Counted from the stretch's first letter, positions 22,500-32,052 are shown. The stretch: 64,000 nt of DNA from an uncultured Streptococcus sp. (GCF_901875575.1 NZ_CABFMF010000011.1:401141-465140); one strand, 5' to 3'. Notes: generated by a model not told the origin, from the sequence alone. Translations and numbers: made by a program.

Positions 22500-23006
22500 A
22501 TGACAAAGAAAATTGTAGCTATTTGGGCCCAGGATGAAGAGGGGATAATCGGTAAGGATAATCGCTTGCCTTGGTATTTACCAGCAGAATTGCAACACTT
22601 TAAAGAAACCACTCTCAATCATGCTATTTTGATGGGACGAGTTACTTTTGATGGGCTGGGGCGTCGCTTGCTTCCAAAACGGAAGACCCTGATTTTGACA
22701 CGTAATTCGGAAGAAAAGATAGACGGAGTTGCTACTTTTCAGGATGTCCAGTCTGTCTTGGACTGGTATCAGGCTCAAGACAAGAATCTCTATATTCTCG
22801 GTGGGAAGCAGATTTTTCAGGCTTTTGAACCTTATTTGGATGAAGTGATTGTGACTCACATTCATGCTCGGGTGGAGGGCGATACCTATTTTCCTGAAGA
22901 GTTCGACTTGTCTCTTTTTGAGATAGTTTCAAGCAAATTTTACGCCAAAGATGAGAAGAATCCTTATGATTTTACCATCCAATACCGCAAGAGAAAGGAA
23001 GTCTAA
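22500..23006 (+). CDS. dfr: Dihydrofolate reductase, trimethoprim-resistance-type allele
   Basis: Makes tetrahydrofolate with NADPH and is the trimethoprim target. 168 residues. Active-site segments [15 protein letters not shown] and ILGGKQIF are clear. Residue 100 is Leu (codon CTC, 22797-22799) where susceptible pneumococcal DHFR has Ile. Ser70, Ala92 and Phe135, and also Tyr26 and Leu53, differ from the susceptible reference as I recall it. I100L is the established resistance substitution, and the others recur in resistant alleles. The extended -10 TGA-TAAAAT lies near 22464-22472. Its last base is shared with the next gene's start (TAATG). Confidence 0.95.
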   Translation: MTKKIVAIWAQDEEGIIGKDNRLPWYLPAELQHFKETTLNHAILMGRVTFDGLGRRLLPKRKTLILTRNSEEKIDGVATFQDVQSVLDWYQAQDKNLYILGGKQIFQAFEPYLDEVIVTHIHARVEGDTYFPEEFDLSLFEIVSSKFYAKDEKNPYDFTIQYRKRKEV

Positions 23007-23176
23007 TGGAACGTAGTATATTTGGTTTTTTCACAGCCATGCTGTGTTTGGTCTGCTTGCTTGCTGGAGCACAGGCTTTTCGTAAAAAGCGTTATGGACT
23101 TTCTGTTCTGCTCTGGTTAAATGCCTTTACCAATTTGGTCAATAGTATCCATGCTTTTTACATGACCTTATTTTAG
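23006..23176 (+). CDS. Small membrane protein between dfr and clpX
   Basis: A 56-residue protein starting at the ATG that overlaps the dfr stop (TAATG), so it is translationally coupled. Two hydrophobic helices are separated by a basic turn (AFRKKRYG). Function unknown. I recall a similar short gene between dfr and clpX in pneumococcus, which supports it being real. Confidence 0.7.
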   Translation: MERSIFGFFTAMLCLVCLLAGAQAFRKKRYGLSVLLWLNAFTNLVNSIHAFYMTLF

Positions 23177-23212
23177 ATAGAATGACAGTATAGAATAGAA
23201 CGGAAGGAAATC

Positions 23213-24445
23213 ATGCCTACAAATAGGAATAATGATATGATGGTTTATTGCTCATTTTGTGGCAAAAGCCAAGAAGAAGTACAAAAAATAATCGCAGGCA
23301 ACAACGCCTTTATCTGTAATGAATGTGTGGAGTTAGCCCAAGAAATCATTCGGGAGGAGTTGGCTGAGGAAGTCTTGGCAGACTTGTCTGAAGTGCCAAA
23401 ACCAATCGAACTTCTCAATATCTTGAACCACTATGTAATCGGTCAAGATCGTGCCAAGCGTGCCTTGGCTGTGGCGGTTTACAACCACTACAAACGCATC
23501 AATTTCCACGATACGCGTGAAGAGTCAGAAGATGTGGATTTGCAGAAGTCAAATATCTTGATGATTGGCCCAACTGGTTCTGGGAAAACTTTCCTTGCTC
23601 AGACCTTGGCTAAGAGCTTGAATGTGCCTTTTGCGATTGCGGATGCAACAGCTCTTACTGAGGCTGGTTATGTAGGTGAGGATGTGGAAAATATCCTCCT
23701 CAAACTCTTGCAGGCTGCTGATTTTAACATCGAACGTGCAGAGCGTGGGATTATCTATGTGGATGAAATTGACAAGATTGCCAAGAAGAGCGAGAACGTA
23801 TCGATCACACGTGACGTTTCTGGTGAAGGGGTGCAGCAAGCCCTTCTCAAGATTATTGAGGGAACTGTTGCTAGCGTGCCGCCTCAAGGTGGACGCAAGC
23901 ATCCACAACAAGAGATGATTCAGGTGGATACTAAAAATATCCTCTTCATCGTGGGTGGTGCTTTTGATGGCATCGAAGAAATTGTCAAACAACGTCTGGG
24001 TGAAAAAGTCATCGGATTTGGTCAAAATAATAAGGCGATTGATGAAAATAGCTCATACATGCAAGAAATCATAGCAGAAGATATTCAAAAATTCGGGATT
24101 ATCCCTGAGTTGATTGGGCGCTTGCCTGTCTTTGCGGCTCTTGAGCAATTGACGGTCGATGACTTGGTTCGCATCTTGAAAGAGCCAAGAAATGCCTTGG
24201 TAAAACAATACCAAACCTTGCTATCTTATGATGATGTTGAGTTGGAATTTGACGACGAAGCCCTACAAGAAATCGCCAATAAGGCTATCGAACGCAAAAC
24301 TGGTGCGCGTGGTCTTCGCTCCATCATCGAAGAAACCATGCTAGATGTCATGTTTGAAGTACCGAGTCAGGAAAATGTGAAATTGGTCCGCATCACAAAA
24401 GAAGCTGTCGATGGAACGGATAAACCAATCCTAGAAACAGCCTAG
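23213..24445 (+). CDS. clpX: ATP-dependent Clp protease ATPase subunit ClpX
   Basis: AAA+ unfoldase that feeds proteins to ClpP. The 410 residues are the normal length. It has the N-terminal zinc finger (CSFCGKS then CNEC), Walker A GPTGSGKT (about residue 120), Walker B VDEIDKI, the pore loop GYVGED and the sensor-2 motif [10 protein letters not shown]. An AAGGAAATC ribosome site precedes the ATG. The following GTPase gene ysxC is almost contiguous, the common arrangement in Firmicutes. Confidence 0.97.
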   Translation: MPTNRNNDMMVYCSFCGKSQEEVQKIIAGNNAFICNECVELAQEIIREELAEEVLADLSEVPKPIELLNILNHYVIGQDRAKRALAVAVYNHYKRINFHDTREESEDVDLQKSNILMIGPTGSGKTFLAQTLAKSLNVPFAIADATALTEAGYVGEDVENILLKLLQAADFNIERAERGIIYVDEIDKIAKKSENVSITRDVSGEGVQQALLKIIEGTVASVPPQGGRKHPQQEMIQVDTKNILFIVGGAFDGIEEIVKQRLGEKVIGFGQNNKAIDENSSYMQEIIAEDIQKFGIIPELIGRLPVFAALEQLTVDDLVRILKEPRNALVKQYQTLLSYDDVELEFDDEALQEIANKAIERKTGARGLRSIIEETMLDVMFEVPSQENVKLVRITKEAVDGTDKPILETA

Positions 24446-24453
24446 AGGTGACT

Positions 24454-25041
24454 ATGGAACTGAATACACACAATGCTGAAATCTTGCTCAGTGCGGCCAA
24501 TAAATCCCACTATCCGCAGGATGAACTACCAGAGATTGCCCTAGCAGGGCGTTCAAATGTTGGCAAGTCTAGCTTCATCAACACCATGCTGAATCGCAAG
24601 AATCTCGCTCGTACATCAGGGAAACCTGGTAAAACTCAGTTGCTCAACTTCTTTAATATCGATGATAAGATGCGCTTTGTGGATGTGCCTGGTTATGGCT
24701 ATGCCCGCGTTTCCAAAAAGGAACGTGAAAAGTGGGGACTCATGATTGAAGAGTACCTAACAACTCGGGAAAATCTTCGTGCAGTGGTCAGTTTAGTTGA
24801 CCTCCGTCATGACCCATCAGCAGATGATGTGCAGATGTACGAATTTCTCAAGTATTATGAAATTCCAGTCATCATCGTTGCGACCAAGGCGGACAAGATT
24901 CCTCGTGGTAAATGGAACAAGCACGAATCAGCAATCAAAAAGAAATTAAACTTTGACCCAAGTGACGACTTTATCCTCTTTTCATCTGTCAGCAAGGCAG
25001 GGATGGATGAGGCTTGGGATGCAATCTTAGAAAAATTGTGA
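24454..25041 (+). CDS. ysxC: Ribosome biogenesis GTPase YsxC/EngB
   Basis: Essential TRAFAC-class GTPase for large-subunit assembly. G1 is [10 protein letters not shown]3 DVPGYGYA, G4 TKAD and G5 SSVSK. I chose the ATG at 24454 (195 aa), since the GTG two codons earlier lies within the AGAGGTG ribosome site. Eight bases after clpX; ridA follows 10 bases later. Confidence 0.95.
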   Translation: MELNTHNAEILLSAANKSHYPQDELPEIALAGRSNVGKSSFINTMLNRKNLARTSGKPGKTQLLNFFNIDDKMRFVDVPGYGYARVSKKEREKWGLMIEEYLTTRENLRAVVSLVDLRHDPSADDVQMYEFLKYYEIPVIIVATKADKIPRGKWNKHESAIKKKLNFDPSDDFILFSSVSKAGMDEAWDAILEKL

Positions 25042-25051
25042 GGAAAAGAAA

Positions 25052-25432
25052 ATGGCAAAAACAATTCATACAGACAAAGCTCCAAAAGCGATCGGACCAT
25101 ATGTTCAAGGAAAAATCGTTGGTAATCTCTTGTTTGCAAGTGGTCAAGTTCCCCTATCTCCTGAAACTGGGGAAATCGTTGGAGAAACGATCCAAGAACA
25201 GACAGAGCAAGTCTTGAAAAATATTGCTGCTATTTTGGCAGAAGCAGGAACTGACTTTGACCATGTTGTCAAAACAACTTGCTTCTTGAGCGATATGAAC
25301 GACTTTGTTCCTTTTAATGAGGTTTACCAAACGGCCTTTAAAGAGGAATTCCCAGCTCGTTCAGCTGTGGAGGTAGCTCGTCTTCCTCGTGATGTAAAAG
25401 TCGAAATTGAAGTCATCGCAGAGATTAGATAA
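25052..25432 (+). CDS. ridA: RidA-family enamine/imine deaminase
   Basis: A 126-residue member of the YjgF/YER057c/UK114 family that hydrolyses reactive 2-aminoacrylate-type intermediates. It has the N-terminal APKAIGPYVQG, SGQVPL, and the C-terminal ARSAVEVARLPRDVKVEIEV with the conserved active-site Arg. It closes the clpX-ysxC-ridA run and is followed by a terminator-like hairpin. Confidence 0.92.
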   Translation: MAKTIHTDKAPKAIGPYVQGKIVGNLLFASGQVPLSPETGEIVGETIQEQTEQVLKNIAAILAEAGTDFDHVVKTTCFLSDMNDFVPFNEVYQTAFKEEFPARSAVEVARLPRDVKVEIEVIAEIR

Positions 25433-25444
25433 GCTAGGTAAGTT

Positions 25445-25471
25445 GAAGTTTGGTTCTACCAAGCTTCTTTT
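25445..25471 (+). terminator. Hairpin after ridA
   Basis: GAAGTTTGG and CCAAGCTTC with a five-base loop, then TTTTG. Confidence 0.7.
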
Positions 25472-25488
25472 GATATAAGGAGAGAATA

Positions 25489-26379
25489 ATGACAAAGAAA
25501 CAACTTCATCTGGTAATTGTAACAGGGATGAGTGGTGCAGGGAAAACAGTAGCCATTCAATCTTTTGAGGATCTAGGTTATTTTACAATTGACAATATGC
25601 CTCCAGCTCTTTTGCCTAAATTTTTACAGTTGGTAGAAACTAAAGATGATGACCATAAGTTAGCTTTGGTAGTAGACATGCGGAGCCGTTCCTTCTTTTC
25701 AGAAATTCAGGCAGTCTTAGATGATTTAGAAAACAAGGAAGGTTTAGACTTTAAAATTCTCTTCTTGGACGCTGTGGATAAGGAATTGGTAGCTCGTTAT
25801 AAGGAGACGAGGCGCAGTCACCCCTTAGCTGCAGATGGCAGAATTTTAGATGGGATTAAGTTAGAGAGAGAACTTTTGGCTCCACTCAAAAACATGAGTC
25901 AAAATGTGGTTGATACGACTGAACTAACACCACGTGAACTTCGTAAAACGATTGTAGAGCAGTTTTCAGACCGAGAACAGAGCCAGTCTTTCCGTATTGA
26001 AGTCATGTCCTTTGGTTTTAAATATGGAATTCCTATTGATGCTGACTTGTTATTTGATGTTCGTTTTTTGCCTAATCCCTATTATCATACAGAATTACGC
26101 AATCAGACAGGTTTGGATAATCCCGTTTATGACTATGTCATGAATCAGCCTGAGTCAGAGGACTTTTATAAGAATTTATTAGCTTTGATCGAACCAATTT
26201 TACCTTCTTATCAAAAGGAAGGGAAGTCCGTTTTAACGATTGCTATGGGATGCACTGGTGGACAACATAGGAGTGTGGCCTTTGCTCAACGTTTGTCAAA
26301 TGATTTGTGTAAAGATTGGATCGTAAATGTAAGTCACCGAGATAAAGACAGAAGAAAGGAAACGGTAAACCGTTCATGA
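25489..26379 (+). CDS. rapZ: RapZ/YvcJ family nucleotide-binding protein
   Basis: A 296-residue P-loop protein (GMSGAGKT, about residues 13-20). In E. coli RapZ controls GlmZ/GlmS; the Firmicute YvcJ hydrolyses nucleotides and affects competence, and its RNA role is not settled. The C-terminal domain includes MSFGFKYG and [11 protein letters not shown]. First gene of the rapZ-yvcK-whiA operon, with ATGA overlaps to yvcK and then whiA. Confidence 0.93.
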   Translation: MTKKQLHLVIVTGMSGAGKTVAIQSFEDLGYFTIDNMPPALLPKFLQLVETKDDDHKLALVVDMRSRSFFSEIQAVLDDLENKEGLDFKILFLDAVDKELVARYKETRRSHPLAADGRILDGIKLERELLAPLKNMSQNVVDTTELTPRELRKTIVEQFSDREQSQSFRIEVMSFGFKYGIPIDADLLFDVRFLPNPYYHTELRNQTGLDNPVYDYVMNQPESEDFYKNLLALIEPILPSYQKEGKSVLTIAMGCTGGQHRSVAFAQRLSNDLCKDWIVNVSHRDKDRRKETVNRS

Positions 26380-27353
26380 GAAAACCTAAAATTACGGTAA
26401 TTGGTGGAGGTACTGGGATTCCTGTCATTTTAAAAAGCCTGCGGGAAAAAGATGTTGATATTGCAGCCATTGTAACGGTGGCTGATGATGGTGGTTCTTC
26501 GGGTGAACTTCGAAAAAATATGCACCAATTGACACCACCAGGTGATCTCCGAAACGTCTTAGTGGCTATGTCTGATATGCCAAAGTTTTATGAAAAGGTA
26601 TTTCAGTATCGTTTTTCTGAGGAGGCTGGTGCCTTTGCTGGTCACCCACTGGGAAATCTCATCATTGCTGGCTTATCTGAGATGCAAGGATCAACCTATA
26701 ACGCTATGCAGTTGCTGAGTAAATTTTTTCATACGACGGGGAAAATTTATCCTTCTAGTGATTATCCCTTGACTCTCCATGCTGTCTTTAAAGATGGGAC
26801 TGAAATCGCTGGAGAGAGTCATATTGCGGATCACCCAGGGATGATTGATTATGTCTATGTGACAAACACTTTCGAAGATGAGAAACCAGAAGCTAGTCGT
26901 CGAGTCGTCAATACGATTCTTGAAAGTGATATGATTGTCTTAGGTCCTGGGTCTCTATTTACTTCTATATTGCCCAATATTGTGATTGAAGAAATCGGTC
27001 AAGCACTTCTTGAGACTAAGGCTGAAATTGCCTATGTATGTAATATCATGACTCAACGCGGAGAAACAGAACACTTTACAGATAGTGACCACGTGGAAGT
27101 ATTGCATCGCCATCTTGGCAGACCTTTTATTGATACTGTTTTGGTCAATATTGAAAAGGTACCTAAAGAATATATGAATTCTAATAGATTTGATGAATAC
27201 TTGGTACAGGTAGAACATGATTTTGCTGGATTGTGTCAACAAGTACCGCGAGTCATTTCATCAAACTTCTTACGTTTGGAAAATGGTGGTGCTTTTCATG
27301 ATGGCGATTTAATTGTTGATGATTTGATGCGAATCATACAGGTGAGAAAATGA
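26376..27353 (+). CDS. yvcK: YvcK/GlmR, gluconeogenesis-type cell-envelope factor
   Basis: A 325-residue CofD-like protein with N-terminal VIGGGTG and [12 protein letters not shown]. In Bacillus and Listeria it binds UDP-GlcNAc and helps direct carbon to GlcN-6-P and peptidoglycan precursors, linking to glmM and cdaA nearby (34752-37742). Overlaps both neighbours by four bases. Confidence 0.93.
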   Translation: MRKPKITVIGGGTGIPVILKSLREKDVDIAAIVTVADDGGSSGELRKNMHQLTPPGDLRNVLVAMSDMPKFYEKVFQYRFSEEAGAFAGHPLGNLIIAGLSEMQGSTYNAMQLLSKFFHTTGKIYPSSDYPLTLHAVFKDGTEIAGESHIADHPGMIDYVYVTNTFEDEKPEASRRVVNTILESDMIVLGPGSLFTSILPNIVIEEIGQALLETKAEIAYVCNIMTQRGETEHFTDSDHVEVLHRHLGRPFIDTVLVNIEKVPKEYMNSNRFDEYLVQVEHDFAGLCQQVPRVISSNFLRLENGGAFHDGDLIVDDLMRIIQVRK

Positions 27354-28261
27354 GTTTCACAGTTGCAGTTAAAGAAGAAATTTTAGGCCAGCATCATTTA
27401 AGTCGTCATGAATTAGCAGCTATTATTAAGATGTCTGGTAGCATCGGTCTGTCAAGTTCAGGTTTAACCTTATCAGTTGTTACAGAGAATGCCAAGCTCG
27501 CTCGCCATCTTTACGAATCGTTTCTTCATTTCTATGGCATAAAGTCCGAGATTCGCCATCACCAAAGGAGCAATCTTCGTAAAAATAGAGTCTATACAGT
27601 TTTTACAGATGAAAAGGTACAAGATTTGTTGAGCGATATGCATTTGGCAGACTCTTTCTTTGGCCTAGAAACGGGGATTGACGCAGAGATTTTATCTGAT
27701 GAGGAAGCCGGTCGTGCCTATCTCTGTGGAGCCTTTCTTGCTAATGGGAGTATCCGTGACCCAGAGTCTGGGAAATACCAGTTGGAAATCAATTCAGTAT
27801 ATATGGATCACGCGCAAGGACTATCCTCCCTTCTACAGCATTTTTTACTGGATGCTAAGGTGCTTGAGCGCAAGAAGGGAGCTGTAACCTATCTCCAGCG
27901 AGCAGAGGATATAATGGATTTCTTAATTGTTATTGGAGCTATGCAAGCTCGTGACACTTTCGAAAAGGTCAAAATTTTGCGTGAGACTCGAAACGATCTC
28001 AATAGAGCTAATAATGCTGAGACAGCTAATATTGCTAGGACAGTTTCAGCTAGTATGAAGACTATTAATAACATCAGTAAAATTAAGGACAGATTGGGTT
28101 TGGAAAATTTGCCAGTAGATTTACAGGAGGTAGCTCGCTTGCGAATTCAGCATCCAGACTATTCTATTCAACAGTTAGCTGATAGTTTAAGTCAACCTCT
28201 TACTAAAAGCGGAGTTAACCACAGATTAAGAAAAATAAATAAAATGGCCGATGAATTATAA
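27350..28261 (+). CDS. whiA: WhiA, LAGLIDADG-like DNA-binding protein
   Basis: A 303-residue regulator with an N-terminal degenerate LAGLIDADG homing-endonuclease fold (including [13 protein letters not shown]) and a C-terminal HTH ([21 protein letters not shown]). In Firmicutes it influences cell division and chromosome segregation. Last gene of its operon, followed by a terminator and then the inserted phage-like island. Confidence 0.93.
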   Translation: MSFTVAVKEEILGQHHLSRHELAAIIKMSGSIGLSSSGLTLSVVTENAKLARHLYESFLHFYGIKSEIRHHQRSNLRKNRVYTVFTDEKVQDLLSDMHLADSFFGLETGIDAEILSDEEAGRAYLCGAFLANGSIRDPESGKYQLEINSVYMDHAQGLSSLLQHFLLDAKVLERKKGAVTYLQRAEDIMDFLIVIGAMQARDTFEKVKILRETRNDLNRANNAETANIARTVSASMKTINNISKIKDRLGLENLPVDLQEVARLRIQHPDYSIQQLADSLSQPLTKSGVNHRLRKINKMADEL

Positions 28262-28273
28262 CGATATAAAGCA

Positions 28274-28307
28274 ATCCCTTGAATTATCAATATCTTCAAG
28301 GGGTTTT
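28274..28307 (+). terminator. Terminator of the rapZ-yvcK-whiA operon
   Basis: CCCTTGAA (28276-28283) pairs with TTCAAGGG (28295-28302), followed by GTTTTG. It marks the left border of the inserted island. Confidence 0.75.
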
Positions 28308-28348
28308 GTTGTGTTGTGAAATCAAAAAAGGGCAACCAAGGGGCAGAA

Positions 28349-29476
28349 TTAAAAAATAGTATCTAATTTATTGACCAGTTTATCTTCCATATCCTCAGTT
28401 GTATGAGAATAGATTTCCAAAGTCATCTTTGCATTTGAGTGTCCAACTCGATCCATTATCGATTTTATTGGAAGGCCAGACTCTGCTAAAAACGAAATAT
28501 GAGAATGCCTAAAAATATGGCTAGATAAGTTTTTTTCTATTTTAGCCTGTTTTCCATATTTTTTTAATATCTGTATGAAGCAAGCTATGGTTGTAGGTTG
28601 ATTCCATTTTTCAAAACAGAAAATATAATCATCGCTTGACAATGGCTGGAAACGTTCGCTAAGTCGTACTATTTGTCTTTGAATAGCTTCTATGACACTC
28701 TCTGATACTTTGATTGTCCGTATTGAATTTGTAGTCTTTGGCAGCGTCTTGATTTTGTTTACTGAATCAAAATTACCTGTGATCTCAATTTTGTTGTTTT
28801 CGAAGTCTATATTCTTCAGTTGTAAGGCAGTTAACTCACCATATCTCGTACCAGTTAATGCCAGCACAAGAACCATATCAGCGTACTTTTGGTGATATTC
28901 TCGACGATTAAGGACATCGACAAGTGCTTTTATTTCTTGCATGGTGAGAAAGTTGTTACGCTTTTTTTCCAGTTCTTCTAAAGTCTTTGGCTTTTGAGGA
29001 ATCGTAGTATAATCGACCTCGTTGTTTTCAATATAGGAGTATTGAACGGCGTACTTGAATATGCTTCTTAGTCGGTGTCTGACTTTCTTGGCTACGATAT
29101 GCCCATTAGATTCTATAATTTTTTCGATAGCTTCCTGAAGAAAACGTCTGTCCAAATTGGCTAATAAAGTATCAGATGGTACGACTTGCTTCATAGTCTT
29201 ATCTAATGACTTACAATTGCATTTCGTTGACTCCTTTACTGTTTGCTCCCAACTTTTATAGAAACGTTCATAGATTTCTCCGAAAGTAATATTCTCTACT
29301 TGTTTCGTATTAAGCTTTTGTTGTATCTTTTCTTGCAACAAGATAGCAGCTTGATTTCTCGCTTGCGGAGTTTTCTTTTCCATCGTAACCGATACTTTTT
29401 TCAATTTATCAGTATAAGGATCTTTGTATCGTTCAAAGAATTTGTATTTTCTGTTGGGAAGTTCTTCCATCCACAT
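28349..29476 (-). CDS. int: Phage-type tyrosine integrase
   Basis: A 375-residue site-specific recombinase. The N-terminal arm-binding region (about residues 1-60) is followed by a SAM-like core-binding domain and the catalytic domain. This has Arg in ALTGTRYGELTAL, His-x-x-Arg in SSHIFRHSHISFL, the later His in RVGHSN and the nucleophile Tyr in LEIYSHT. It appears complete. Its 3' end faces the whiA border, the usual position next to an attachment site. Whether it can still excise the island is unknown because att repeats were not found. Confidence 0.92.
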   Translation of the reverse strand: MWMEELPNRKYKFFERYKDPYTDKLKKVSVTMEKKTPQARNQAAILLQEKIQQKLNTKQVENITFGEIYERFYKSWEQTVKESTKCNCKSLDKTMKQVVPSDTLLANLDRRFLQEAIEKIIESNGHIVAKKVRHRLRSIFKYAVQYSYIENNEVDYTTIPQKPKTLEELEKKRNNFLTMQEIKALVDVLNRREYHQKYADMVLVLALTGTRYGELTALQLKNIDFENNKIEITGNFDSVNKIKTLPKTTNSIRTIKVSESVIEAIQRQIVRLSERFQPLSSDDYIFCFEKWNQPTTIACFIQILKKYGKQAKIEKNLSSHIFRHSHISFLAESGLPIKSIMDRVGHSNAKMTLEIYSHTTEDMEDKLVNKLDTIF

Positions 29477-29550
29477 TGTATTTACCTCACTTTTTTGATA
29501 AAATGGGTATAAGAAAACGACCTTTTTAATGGTTGTTTCTTATAATGCTG

Positions 29551-29597
29551 ATCCTCACGCTCAGACTCGCCAAAGTTTGAGAGCGTGGGGATTTTTT
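29551..29597 (+). terminator. Strong hairpin upstream of the integrase gene
   Basis: ATCCTCACGCTC (29551-29562) pairs with GAGCGTGGGGAT (29581-29592), followed by TTTTT on the plus strand. It would stop rightward transcription. On the minus strand it lies in the integrase leader. Confidence 0.6.
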
Positions 29598-29640
29598 GAG
29601 TTGTTTCCAAAATGGAAATAGTTGCTAGATAAAAAGAAAA

Positions 29641-29791
29641 GTAGCTGTATTTGATACGGCTACCATCACGTTATGGATCTAAAATCCAAACCTAAACTTT
29701 ATGGAGCTAAACTCCTGATAGCTGTATTGTAATATAATTTTCTAAAAATATCAATTTTGCACAATAGACCATGAAAAGATGGTTGCTATTG
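29641..29791. other. Multi-hairpin non-coding segment in the island
   Basis: No supported gene lies between 29477 and 29948. This part holds four compact stem-loops: GTAGC-GTAT/ATAC-GCTAC (29641-29663), TGGAT-CTAAA-ATCCA (29674-29688), GGAG-CTAAA-CTCC (29703-29715, same CTAAA loop), and CAATAG-CCAT/ATGG-CTATTG (29762-29791). Such density suggests a structured RNA on one strand. Family not recognised. Confidence 0.45.
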
Positions 29792-29814
29792 GCGAATATG
29801 GGGGATTTTTTAAT

Positions 29815-29897
29815 AACTAAAAGCCCTACTCATAAGAGCAGGGCTAGAATTGTCCTCTTGGGACAGTATCATATATTTTGTCGTCAAGCGACCTTAT
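29815..29897 (-). ncRNA. Candidate small RNA with its own promoter and terminator
   Basis: On the minus strand, TTGACT (complement of 29927-29932), a 17-base spacer and TAGAAT (complement of 29904-29909) form a good promoter. The transcript would run about 83 bases. It has a TGTCC/GGACA hairpin (29851-29865) and ends at AGCCCT-GCTC/GAGT-AGGGCT (29822-29845) followed by TTTT. It contains no convincing reading frame. Placed between the integrase and the PemK-like gene. Confidence 0.45.
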
Positions 29898-29948
29898 GAT
29901 TCTATTCTAACCCTAATTTTAAGAAAAGTCAATAAAAATACTCGAATT

Positions 29949-30842
29949 TTAAAAAATATTTTTCAGAGCCTCATCTATTTTGTTCATAGTATCATTAGAC
30001 AGTACAATACCATTCAAAATTGAATTATTATTTTTGGGATCGTAGAGCCTCATTTTACTAATTGTTGTAACTTGATTCAATAGAACAATGCTATCTTTGT
30101 TCATGTTTTTTATTTTTAGAATAAATTTATTAGCATACTCTATTTTCTCCCCAAGTTCTGAAAGCAAAGCTGCATTATCTTTCAATTCCTGTTTTATTTT
30201 ATCTGCTTCAGCATTTGTAAAGTCTATATTTTTATCAATAGTTTGTATTTGTTCGAGAAAAGAATCGTCTCTATCAGAAGCTGGTAAGTTTTTAATTACT
30301 TCCAAAGCTTTTTTATTATCTTCGATTAACGATCTAACCATTAAAGCTCTTTCATGTAATTCATCATCTTTTTTTGAAAAACGATGATGAATTTTAGTTA
30401 ATTCTATAAATTTTTGAGTAGCCTCATTTTTTAACAACTGAAACACTTCGCCACCAATTGGAAATTGAAAATATTTTAAATTAGACATATCAGTTGTTTC
30501 TTTTACAGAGGTTAAAGGCAATACATGAAGAAGATGGTTTGAACGTGCATCTGTTTTATTTAGAACTATTGCATAATGAAGTCCCCCATATTCTCTGCCA
30601 ACATTGAAACCAAAATCAGCATAAACGATACTTCCTCTTTTTAAAGCTGGAATACTTCGCGAGTTAAAAACTTTCTCAAGTTTTAGGTATTTTACCCAAT
30701 TCTCTATCCATTGCGCTATTTTATCAGATCGTTTATTCTCTTCGTCGTCCATTCTCTGAAGGTGGTGAAGATAATCCTCCAGTTCTTGTATTATCGTTGC
30801 AGTATATATAGCTATTTCTTCGTTTGTTCTATTACTTCCCAT
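29949..30842 (-). CDS. PemK/MazF-like protein with coiled-coil extension
   Basis: A 297-residue protein. The central region (about residues 68-125) has the order of motifs of PemK/MazF toxins: KRGSIVYADFG, REYGGLHYAIVLNK and HVLPLTS. Free-standing MazF/PemK proteins are about 110 residues, so this one has an N-terminal helical domain and a long charged C-terminal half that looks coiled-coil (about residues 155-270). No separate antitoxin gene adjoins it; an internal domain or the candidate RNA upstream of the integrase could play that part, but this is speculation. Its place between the integrase and the repressor is where phages often carry accessory immunity genes. An AAAGGAG ribosome site precedes the ATG. 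Confidence 0.65.
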   Translation of the reverse strand: MGSNRTNEEIAIYTATIIQELEDYLHHLQRMDDEENKRSDKIAQWIENWVKYLKLEKVFNSRSIPALKRGSIVYADFGFNVGREYGGLHYAIVLNKTDARSNHLLHVLPLTSVKETTDMSNLKYFQFPIGGEVFQLLKNEATQKFIELTKIHHRFSKKDDELHERALMVRSLIEDNKKALEVIKNLPASDRDDSFLEQIQTIDKNIDFTNAEADKIKQELKDNAALLSELGEKIEYANKFILKIKNMNKDSIVLLNQVTTISKMRLYDPKNNNSILNGIVLSNDTMNKIDEALKNIF

Positions 30843-30925
30843 AATTTTACTCCTTTTTTAAAATATTTAACTACCAGTTAATCTATAAAACTCTTCCTTA
30901 ACCATAAGTTCGTCGGCTATGGTTT

Positions 30926-31747
30926 TTATTTCTCTCTATACACCCCAGCAACCGCAAAAATCTTGATGTGTGTGTCTTCGGCTGGTGGGAAGTCTATGAT
31001 GATGTCTTCGTACTTGTCATTGAGCGACACTAGGCGTAAGCGTCCGTTTTCGGTATAGATCTTTTTGAAGTAAGAACGGTCTCCGTAGGCGATAACTGCT
31101 AAATCACCGTTGTAGGTGGTCAGTCCTTTGTCTGCTAAATATAGAATATCTCCGTCTTGATAGTCAGGTTGCATGGAATCTCCGCTGACTTTAGTAGCAA
31201 TGTCGTGACGTGGTGGTTGCTCGTCAACCTCTATAGTCTCTCTGTCTGTATCGTCGTAACCAAATCCATAGTTAAATCCAGAAGCTGCTGCCGTCTCAGA
31301 TACAACCTCAACTTGGTACAAGCTGATAACTTCCGATACTTCGTTTATCTTCGTTTCTTCTTCGTTTTGCTCTGTGTACATCTCGCTGTTTGCTTTTTGG
31401 CTCTTCAGAAGCTCCTCAGAAGTCCATAGGACGATTTTTTTATTATCTGGGGTTAATTGTACTACCTTATCTGTTATCTGTTGTGTGAGGAAATCTGGAG
31501 CGTCTGCGAGGGAGTCGGTGGATTCTACTTTAAAAGTAGTATCTATATCTGATTTTCTAACACCGAAATAATCAGCCAATTTTTGGATAACACCAAAAGA
31601 AGGAGCGCTTCTTAACTTCATATAGTCTGTCATAGTACTTGCTGAAATCCCAACTTCTTTAGCCAACTCTTTTTGGGTGATGCCACGTTGCTTTCTAAAG
31701 TGTGTAATGTTTTCAGCAATAATTTGCATTCGTTTTTTTTCATCCAT
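30926..31747 (-). CDS. CI-like phage repressor with S24 (LexA-type) peptidase domain
   Basis: A 273-residue regulator. The N-terminal HTH_3 domain (about residues 8-62) contains QKELAKEVGISASTMTDY. The C-terminal S24 domain (about residues 185-270) has GDSMQPDYQDGD with the serine nucleophile and GDLAVIAYGDRSYFKKI with the lysine. It is expected to hold the early promoter off and to self-cleave when RecA is active. Three matching operators lie at 31747-31870, one over its own start codon. It appears intact. Confidence 0.88.
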   Translation of the reverse strand: MDEKKRMQIIAENITHFRKQRGITQKELAKEVGISASTMTDYMKLRSAPSFGVIQKLADYFGVRKSDIDTTFKVESTDSLADAPDFLTQQITDKVVQLTPDNKKIVLWTSEELLKSQKANSEMYTEQNEEETKINEVSEVISLYQVEVVSETAAASGFNYGFGYDDTDRETIEVDEQPPRHDIATKVSGDSMQPDYQDGDILYLADKGLTTYNGDLAVIAYGDRSYFKKIYTENGRLRLVSLNDKYEDIIIDFPPAEDTHIKIFAVAGVYREK

Positions 31748-31870
31748 TTACGATTACCTCGTATTTTTTTATAATTACATTATATATCATTTTTGATTGA
31801 TAAACAATAAAAAATACGAAAAAATCCTATTTTTGATAAAAAACTATTTATAATACGAAAAAATCGTATT
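31747..31870. promoter_or_regulatory. Lysogeny switch: three operators and divergent promoters
   Basis: The inverted repeat AATACGA-N5-TCGTATT occurs at 31852-31870 (perfect), 31813-31831 (one change) and 31747-31765 (one to two changes). The leftward repressor promoter is TTGTTT (complement of 31802-31807), 17-base spacer, TATAAT (complement of 31779-31784). The rightward -10 candidates (31849-31854 or 31870-31875) overlap the perfect operator. One operator covers the repressor start codon, one abuts its -35, and one covers the rightward promoter, as in classic CI/Cro switches. Confidence 0.7.
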
Positions 31871-31908
31871 ATAATTAAATCAAGCTTAAGGAAAAGGAGG
31901 TAAGGCAA

Positions 31909-32052
31909 ATGATGGAACACATCATAAAAAGCCTAGCAACCAAGGACACCACAACCGTCATCTTGGTACTAGGCTTAGTCAACGAAGCTCGTCTTTGGCA
32001 TAAGCAGTACTTAGCTTACAAGCTCAAAGACAAAGAGCTTAAGAAAAAGTAG
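31909..32052 (+). CDS. Small early-region protein, unknown function
   Basis: A 47-residue reading frame starting at a double ATG (31909) behind an excellent AAAAGGAGGT ribosome site, first after the operators in the position of cro. It is not HTH-like: a hydrophobic stretch (TTVILVLGLVNEA) is followed by a basic, lysine-rich tail. It could be a small membrane-associated phage protein. Confidence 0.6.
   Translation: MMEHIIKSLATKDTTTVILVLGLVNEARLWHKQYLAYKLKDKELKKK

Noticed and set aside
29771..29899. Possible 42-codon peptide gene, or Fst-type toxin, in the structured island segment
   Set aside because: No ribosome site, no typical toxin sequence, and it crosses the terminator of the candidate small RNA.
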